Positions 10,028 through 15,594 of a DNA stretch of 15,594 nt are shown here, in pieces. How positions within the stretch are numbered: position 1 is the stretch's first letter; every line of letters begins with the position of its first letter. The stretch is from Actinomortierella ambigua. Taxonomy: Eukaryota > Mortierellomycota > Mortierellomycetes > Mortierellales > Mortierellaceae. The position numbers and the translations under genes were made by a program. The notes beneath the pieces are model-generated. The model saw only the letters and a program-made list of their open reading frames with translations. It was not told the DNA's origin and did not search any database. Location of the stretch: NCBI GenBank assembly GCA_016098155.1, contig JAAAJB010000661.1, positions 2,814 to 18,407 on the forward strand. Reading direction: 5' to 3'.

Positions 10028-11624
10028 TTACACAGAAGGAGTAGAAGAGGAAACCCTTGCCAACACCTTCTGCCGCAACACCTCCATCTTCTCCACGAAT
10101 GCATGTCCCTCCGTGTCCTCATAGTCCTCCACAGGTGTCTCGGACACAAACTCGCGTCCGATCCGGTTGACGCGCGACCCCATCTTTATCTTTACATCCA
10201 AATCGCTTGCAGGCTGCTTCAAAGCCGCTGCAACATTGGCCCGCGCTCCATGGTGGGCAGTGATGTTCTGCGAACCCTCTGCAAAGACAAAACGCACAAA
10301 GTAATGCACCATGATCCGAATCCACACTAGCCACACCGGAAAGTCGCCCATGCTCGATGCCACCACTCCTGGATCGGTTGTGATTGACCGAATATGTTTC
10401 CTGGCCATCGGTTTCCGCGGTGTTGTCGTCGATGTGAGTTGTAGAGTTGGGAGAGAGACCGATGTGGTGGACGAGTTGCGAGGCGAGACCGCCGACGATG
10501 AGCCAGAAGTAGTTGCAGACGTCTCTGCTGCTGCTGCTGCCTCCGCTGCAGCAACTCGTGACTGAGACCGCGTGAGCCGTCCTGCTCTTGGCTCTTCCGG
10601 TGTCAGTTGCGCCGACGGCTCGCCCTTCTCGTCGTCAGTATTGGTTGCTCCCTCCCATTCCGCGTTCAGTCGGATGGCAAGGAGGTCCGTTGCCCACTTG
10701 GACGACTCGTACGGCGCTGTTGATTCGAGGCCCTGAAAGTCATGAGAGTCGTAATGCGACTTTTCCGCGGTCATCGAGCCTGTCCAGATAACGCGTCCTG
10801 GATCTTCTGCCGTCTTGTTCAGTTGGTCCTCCAAGCCCTTGATCTATGACATTGGAATAATAATAAAAAAAAATGAAATCAGAGTTTAACCAATACAAAT
10901 GGCTCCAAGGTGTTGTGTGTAACACATGCATCTCTCTCTCTCTCTTCCCCATACCGTCTCTTACCATGAGATAATGACCAAAGACATTGCAGGCAAAGAC
11001 ATTGCCCACCCCATCCTCTGTCAGCGACTGCTTGGGCTGGAGGAGGACATCGGAGCGAATGACGACACCCAAAGGATCCGTAAGGCATTCCTTCACGAGC
11101 TTGCCATACTTGATCCCAGTCGACGGCAGAATGCCGGCATTGCAGTACAAGTAGTCGATCTTGCGGTACTGTTGCTGGATCCGCGCAATAAACGCCAACA
11201 CCGACTGGGCGCGTCCAACATCCACCACCTCGACCACAAACTCGACTCGCTTGTCCTTGAGCTGTTGCTGTGGTTGTTGTTTTTGCTGCTGTTTTTGCCT
11301 TTGCTCCTTCAGCTCTTGCTGGCGGTGTGCATACTCCTGAGCAAGGGCTTCCTGAGCTTCCGCTGCCTTGGCCTTGTTGCGACAGGCCAGGATGATGGTG
11401 ATGTCGCGTGGGTACTCGACAGCCAGTCGCTGGGCGATGGCATATCCTACACCACTATGTCACCAACGATACGAAGGTTTTAAACAGGGGGAGGAGGGAA
11501 TTTGATTGTCAGGAGCAATGAAAATCTTTGGTGGCAATCCAACGGGACAACGCTAGTGGGTAACGTACGAGTTGGCGCCAGTGATAATGGCGATCCGTGG
11601 AGAGCTGGTGGTCTTTGCGTCCAT
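10028..11624 (-). CDS. ERG27: 3-keto-sterol reductase Erg27 (HSD17B7-like short-chain dehydrogenase), 453 aa, three exons
   Basis: NADPH-dependent reduction of the 3-keto group during sterol C-4 demethylation, working with Erg25, Erg26 and Erg28 at the ER membrane. Exons on the minus strand: 11624-11569, 11454-10965, 10843-10028 (introns 114 and 121 nt, donors GTACGT and GTAAGA, both acceptors ending ATAG). Motifs: cofactor loop TGANSGVG (15-22, split by the first intron), NAG at 124-126, the Erg27 signature SLTEDGVGNVFACNVFGHY (162-180), catalytic Ser205 in VIWTGSMTAE, Tyr227 and Lys231 in YESSKWATDLL, then PGVVAS and a hydrophobic segment (351-369) likely to touch the membrane. It is longer than the roughly 340-350-residue yeast and human enzymes because of a Gln-rich insert (about 60-86) and a Ser/Thr/Ala-rich insert (about 243-330). 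ATG 11624 has A at -3 and G at +4. Confidence 0.92.
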
Positions 11625-11680
11625 GTTGTGTACGTCTGGCGCAAGACAGTCGAGGGTGGGGGGGGGAAGAGAAGGAGAGA

Positions 11681-11713
11681 TGGAGAATGGAGAATGGAGA
11701 ATGAAATGGAGAA
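11681..11713. repeat. TGGAGAA heptamer repeat upstream of ERG27
   Basis: Three perfect head-to-tail copies of TGGAGAA (11681-11701), a five-base spacer, then a fourth copy (11707-11713). On the ERG27 coding strand this reads as TTCTCCA repeats, 57-89 nt upstream of the start codon, so it lies in the probable 5' UTR or core promoter. Confidence 0.8.
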
Positions 11714-11878
11714 TAAAAGGGACCGTCGGATTAGATTTCAAGTGCCGAGTGAGCAACTGGGCATTCTCTCTAAATTTTTTTTTTTTTTTGATCGTACGAC
11801 CCGAAAAGATCACGCCACCATTTGCCTTTTTACAATTTTTTTTCTCACCATGGGATTGATCCATATCGATATGATAGG

Positions 11879-11884
11879 TTTATT
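11879..11884 (-). terminator. Polyadenylation signal AATAAA of the glutamine synthetase gene
   Basis: AATAAA on the minus strand, 100 nt downstream of the TAA stop at 11986-11984. It is the only canonical hexamer I noticed in this spacer on that strand. Its use is inferred from position. Confidence 0.55.
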
Positions 11885-11983
11885 CGATTATACTACAACC
11901 CATGGTTCTCATCTTGCATGCGAACAAAAGGAAATGAAGGAAGAAAAAAGACAACAAAATAATATTCAAAGAAGCAAAACAGC

Positions 11984-14950
11984 TTAGAACCACAGCAGCT
12001 CGCTGTAGTGGGGAATGGGGTAGAACTTGTCAGCAGTGAGCTCCTCGAGCTTGTCAGCCTGGGCACGGGCCTTCTCCATCGCTGGCACAACAACGCGGTT
12101 GGCAATCTTGGCCTCCTCCACGGGATCATCGCCAGCGTGGTGCATCTTCTTCAGGCTAGCATCCAGCTCCACAATAGCCTCTTGCAGGCTCTTCAGCACA
12201 GGCGTCAGCGACTTGATAGTCGCCAGCTCGGGCGAGTCCGACTCGCCCTCAATGTCCTTGAGCAGCGACACCGTCTGCGCCAGCTGGCCGCGGTACTCAT
12301 AGACGGCAGGCAAGATCTGCGACGCGAGCATCGTGCGGAGCGTCTGGGCCTCGACGATAATGTCCTTGGCATAGCGCTCGTTCATGATCAGATGGCGAGC
12401 CTGCAGCTCCGAAGCCGTAAAGATGCCCTGCTTGGTCAGCATCTCGGCGTTCTGGGGCTCGATCAGCTGAGCAAAGGCCTCGGGGCAGTTGTTGATGTTG
12501 AGCAGGCCTCGGCGCTCGGCCTCCTCCACCCACTCCTGCGAGTAGCCGTTGCCCTCAAAGCGGACAGACTTGGTCAACTTGATGTATCGCTTGATGACCG
12601 TCAGCTTGTCTGCATCCGAGGGGTAGGGCTTGTCGCCCATCTCGGCACGAAGGGCAGCCGCGATCTCCTGCAAGGCCGCGGCAACAGCTGCGTTGAGGAC
12701 CGTGACCGGGAAAGCAGGCGACTGCTTCGAGCCAACAGCACGGAACTCAAACTTGTTGCCGGTGAAGGCAAAGGGCGAAGTGCGGTTACGATCCGTCAAG
12801 TCACGGGCAATCGCTGGCAGCGTAGCCACCTTGACGTCCAGAACAGTGCCACCGAGCTTGATCGACTGGATGGTAGGAACGGAAAAGTTCTTGACAGGGC
12901 GCGACTCCTCAATCGAGTCGAGGACCTCTGTAAGGTGCTCGCCCAAGAAGGCAGAGACAATGCCGGGGGGAGCCTCCTGGGCACCAAGACGGTGGTCGTT
13001 CGACGACGAGGCAATCGAGGCACGGAGCAGACCACTGTGCTGCTGGACACCACGGAGAACAGCCACCAAGAAGAGAAGGAAGCGGTAGTTGGTCTCGGGC
13101 TTGACAGTGGGGTCGAGCAGGTTCTCGCCGCGGTCAGTGGACATGGACCAGTTGCAGTGCTTGCCCGAGCCGTTGATGCCCTTGAACGGCTTCTCGTGGA
13201 AGAGAACCTTGAGCTTGTTCTTGTGGGCAACCTTGGCGAGGACATCCATGGTCAACAGGTTGTGGTCGACGGCGCGTGTAGCCTCCTCGAAAATGGGGGC
13301 CAGCTCAAACTGCTGGGGAGCAACCTCGTTGTGGCGGGTCTTGATGGGGACACCGAGACGGATCAGCTCGAGCTCGGTCTCGGCCATGGTGGCCATGACC
13401 TTGGAGGGAACACGACCAAAGTAATGGTCCTCCATCTGCTGGTGCTTGGGGGGCAGGTTGCCGACCAGGGTACGGCCGGTGTGCTTGAGATCGGGGCGCT
13501 GGGCATAAAGAGCACGGTCAATCAAGAAGTACTCCTGCTCAGTGCCGAGAGTGGTGTAGACGTGCGAGGTCTTGGGCTGGGCGCCCTGAGGCACGGGCTC
13601 GATGAGCGACAACAGCTCGCAGGCGGTCTTGGCAATCTGCGAGGTCGAGCGCAGAAGGACAGTCTTCTCGTCGAGGGCATCGCCATTGTACGAAATGAAG
13701 ACCGAGGGGATGTAGAGCACCGATGTGCCGTGGGGACCCTCCTGGATGAACATGGGCGAGGTCGTGTCCCAAACGGTGTAGCCACGAGCCTCAAAGGTGG
13801 TGCGCATGCCACCCGAAGGGAACGACGAAGCATCAGGCTCAGCCTGGAGCAGCTGCGAGCCAGAGAAGGCATCAATGGCCGAGACCTAGATAGAGGTAAG
13901 GGAAAAATGAAAGGGTACAGGGTGAGTGAGCAACATATGAACAAAAACAACATTGGGAGCGGAGGGGCCAACAAAGTTTGGGTCACACCCCTTCTCTTCC
14001 TTTGCGTTGGGTGCGTCGAGAACGCTCTGTCGGCTTCCAGGGTCAACCACCCAAGCTCCGCTTGTACTCTTCTGCTGCACCAAAAAAAGGGTCATGACGA
14101 CCAAAACAAAGAAAAAAAAACCTTCTTCAAGGGTAGCGCATTTTCATCTTCACCTCTCTCCTGTGAGTTGTTGTGCGTCGTCCACTCTCTGCCTCTCCTG
14201 TTTCCACTCCTCTATCATGCTCACGATCCATCCTGAAGGTTAACACGCCGATTGGTTACTCTCCGAGCGAGTTGTTCGGTGAGGTGATACCCTTTTGCTT
14301 TTCCAGATAGGCTTGCTTTTTTTTTGTTCAGTGACTCGGCGAGGGTTGGTGATTCCAGTCCAGTCGACACAGCAGTAGTGCCTGAATAGGATAGGGAGCT
14401 AGTATATTGTTTGATCCATGAACTAGAGACTACCCTGTCTGTACCCGACACCTTTTCCGCTCCCTCTTCTCCTCTCCAACTCGTACTGCTTGTACATCAT
14501 CCCTCCTTCCTCATCGAACCACATAGTCCCTGGACAATAAGTGACATGAGCTCCCCCTCCCCCCCTTTTTTTTACCTGCTCGCCGTTGGGGGTGAAGGAC
14601 GACTTGAGGGACAGGAAAGCATCGTGCTTCTCGGCAGTGGTGCCGGTCTGAGGCTGGAACCAGTGGGTAAAGTGGGTGGCGCCACGATCCATGGCCCAGA
14701 TGCGAGCGGCATGGGCAATGGCGTCGGCGGTAGGCTTGTCGAGGGCCTGGCGACCGCGCATCTGCTTCAGAAACGAGGCATAGGCGGGCTTGGGCAGAGA
14801 CATACCCATCTGCTGAAGGTCAAAGACATTCTCGCCAAAGAACTCGGAGGTGTACACGGGCTCGCCCTTGCTATTCTTGGGGAACTCGATCTTGCGAGTG
14901 GGACGACCAACGATCTCCTTGAGGGTGTCGATGCGAGACTGGTTCGTCAT
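11984..14950 (-). CDS. glnN: Type III glutamine synthetase (GSIII, GlnN-like), 758 aa, two exons
   Basis: ATP-dependent ligation of ammonium to glutamate, the entry step of nitrogen assimilation; GSIII enzymes are large dodecamers. Exons on the minus strand: 14950-14576 (125 codons) and 13885-11984 (633 codons plus stop), with a 690-nt phase-0 intron. It aligns over its full length with bacterial GSIII: HWFQPQTGTTAEKHDAF in exon 1; EPDASSFPSGGMRTTFEARGY across 141-161; catalytic-site motifs EQEYF (241-245), KTRHNEVAP (307-315), FHEKP and NGSGKHCNWS (363-372); NRTSPFAFTGNKFEFRA (492-508); and the C-terminus IPHYSELLWF. The length is close to the usual 700-730. No frameshift or lost active-site motif is visible. 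Codon choice is biased (mostly AAG, AAC, TTC, CTC), unlike POLL and APC4, suggesting high expression. Eukaryotic GSIII is known from algae, diatoms and slime moulds. The gene symbol is borrowed from bacteria. Confidence 0.94.
13886..14575 (-). other. 690-nt first intron of the glutamine synthetase gene
   Basis: The donor is GTAAAA directly after codon 125, the acceptor is CTATCTAG before codon 126, and the join is phase 0. It is over five times longer than the other mapped introns here (91-134 nt). Alignment of the joined protein with bacterial GSIII leaves no residues missing, so a coding exon hidden inside is unlikely. On the transcribed strand the intron opens with eight As and then two G-runs (seven and five). 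AGATAG motifs at 13888-13893 and near 14304-14309 match the fungal GATA-factor consensus HGATAR. An open frame at 14221-14451 has no recognisable domain. Confidence 0.8.
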
Positions 14951-15078
14951 TATGGATAGAGATGAGCTGTGTGAACGGTAGTAGAGAGTGAGGAGGGAGG
15001 GTATATGTACAGAGAAAGGGAAAGAAGGGAAGAATAATGTCAACGAAAAAAAAAGAAAGGATGGTGTCCTCTTAAACG

Positions 15079-15085
15079 TTATATA
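15079..15085 (-). promoter_or_regulatory. TATA-like element (TATATAA) of the glutamine synthetase gene
   Basis: TATATAA on the minus strand, about 129 nt upstream of the start codon. A start site some 30 nt downstream would fall in the CT-rich stretch at about 15045-15060 and leave a 5' UTR near 100 nt. Its function is inferred from position. Confidence 0.45.
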
Positions 15086-15504
15086 TCAACCCCTGGATCA
15101 AATCCAGTCACGAGCCAAAGAGATCGATTCTATTCACAAGGCAGACAAAAAAAAAAGAGCGCAACTCCGGGAAGACGGGGGGAGTCATTGCATCTCTTCA
15201 CAAAGGACAAAGGAACAAAGACAAACTTACTCTTGGGCCAAATAGAACAGAAATCCGATGGACCATCGGCAGATGTATGCTTGTTATTGAGGTCCTTTAT
15301 CTCCCTCACTTTAGTCCTTTCCAAAGTCCTGGCATGGCCCGACATTTCAATCGTGCGCTGATCGCAGGAAACAATAATGTGGGACGAACATGGTCCTTCC
15401 GCACCCCGCGCCCCCTACCAAGATATGTTGCCCCTGCACTTGCTCTTTTCTCCCAACCTCACCTTCCCCCCACCGCCTTTGCCTGCTCATGACGCTGGCG
15501 TAGC

Positions 15505-15518
15505 ACTTGCTAGCAAGT
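15505..15518. repeat. Perfect 14-bp palindrome ACTTGCTAGCAAGT
   Basis: The two 7-bp half sites are exactly complementary with no spacer, about 555 bp upstream of the glutamine synthetase start codon. This could be a dimeric transcription-factor site. I do not recognise a named factor. Confidence 0.7.
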
Positions 15519-15594
15519 CAACCACCAAGCTGCGAGAGAAGGAGCGCACCCCTATCCTCCTGTCCTCTATGCCTACCCCTTCCTTTTTACTTTT

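Larger units (their letters stand above)
11625..11983. promoter_or_regulatory. Intergenic region: glutamine synthetase 3' UTR and ERG27 promoter
   Basis: 359 nt between the glutamine synthetase stop and the ERG27 start, both on the minus strand. It contains a polyadenylation signal near the glutamine synthetase gene, a long T-tract (about 11775-11789), and, nearer ERG27, a pyrimidine-rich block on the coding strand that includes a short tandem repeat. Such CT-rich stretches are common just upstream of fungal start codons. No defined sterol-response motif is recognised. Confidence 0.5.
14951..15594. promoter_or_regulatory. Upstream region of the glutamine synthetase gene; no gene seen
   Basis: 644 nt from the glutamine synthetase start to the right edge. 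No ORF in it has recognisable features. Close to the gene it holds a TATA-like element and a long pyrimidine-rich coding-strand stretch typical of strongly expressed fungal genes. Farther out are C/T-rich plus-strand tracts (15401-15480 and 15550-15594), which could be the promoter of a rightward gene outside the window, and a perfect 14-bp palindrome. No HGATAR site was found here by eye. Confidence 0.55.

Noticed and set aside
9862..10149. N-terminal extension of the methyltransferase frame up to 10149
   Set aside because: It would overlap the ERG27 coding sequence, looks unlike the rest of the protein, and the ATG at 9861 has a good start context.
12008..14236. 742-codon plus-strand ORF covering the glutamine synthetase second exon and part of its intron
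   Set aside because: It is antisense to a gene with full-length family similarity. Biased codon choice (avoidance of TTA, CTA and TCA on the sense strand) keeps the opposite frame open. The product has no recognisable domain and is Leu/Gly/Val/Arg-rich, as expected for a shadow frame.
14221..14451. 76-codon minus-strand ORF inside the glutamine synthetase intron
   Set aside because: The protein joined across the intron aligns without a gap to bacterial GSIII, so no exon is missing, and the ORF has no recognisable features.
15088..15118. tRNA T-arm-like hairpin (CTGGATCAAATCCAG)
   Set aside because: The loop lacks the TTC start, the stem length is wrong, and no acceptor, D or anticodon arms are found nearby.

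Overview
This looks like a gene-dense stretch of a fungal nuclear genome, most probably an early-diverging filamentous fungus of the Mucoromycota/Mortierellomycota type. The evidence is spliceosomal introns of about 90-135 nt with GTAAGN/GTATGN donors and CTAAC/TTGAC-like branch sites. The proteins are full of Ser/Gln/Ala/Gly low-complexity loops. The gene set is eukaryotic: DNA polymerase lambda, APC4, Erg27 and a METTL21-type methyltransferase. A type III glutamine synthetase is also present, a form typical of bacteria, some algae and protists. The species assignment is inference. There is no mobile element, CRISPR array, rRNA or recognisable tRNA.

Layout. (1) 21-2690, minus: the 5' six exons of a DNA polymerase lambda-like gene (disordered N-terminus, BRCT, 8-kDa/HhH part of the lyase domain); the polymerase core lies beyond the left edge. 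(2) 2691-2872: a compact divergent promoter with an ACGCGT box, an E2F-like GCGCGAA and two CCAAT boxes. (3) 2873-7269, plus: APC4, the WD40/helical scaffold subunit of the anaphase-promoting complex, about 8 exons. (4) 7270-8232: a 963-nt convergent intergenic region with poly-T tracts and possible decayed or unrecognised coding pieces. (5) 8233-9861, minus: an intronless METTL21-family protein methyltransferase with large low-complexity insertions. (6) 10028-11624, minus: Erg27, 3-keto-sterol reductase, 3 exons. (7) 11984-14950, minus: type III glutamine synthetase, two exons split by an exceptional 690-nt intron. (8) 14951-15594: upstream region of the glutamine synthetase gene, with a TATA-like element and a perfect 14-bp palindrome.

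The genes do not form one pathway. Pol lambda and APC4 share a promoter whose motifs suggest G1/S-type cell-cycle control. Erg27 acts in sterol C-4 demethylation. The glutamine synthetase assimilates ammonium, and its codon choice looks like that of a highly expressed gene. Three minus-strand genes (glutamine synthetase, ERG27, METTL21-like) run head to tail with short spacers. I found no clear undescribed multi-gene system. The strongest leads are the intron-containing type III glutamine synthetase with its long first intron, the divergent cell-cycle-like promoter, the all-phase-0 intron pattern of the polymerase gene, and the unexplained convergent intergenic region.
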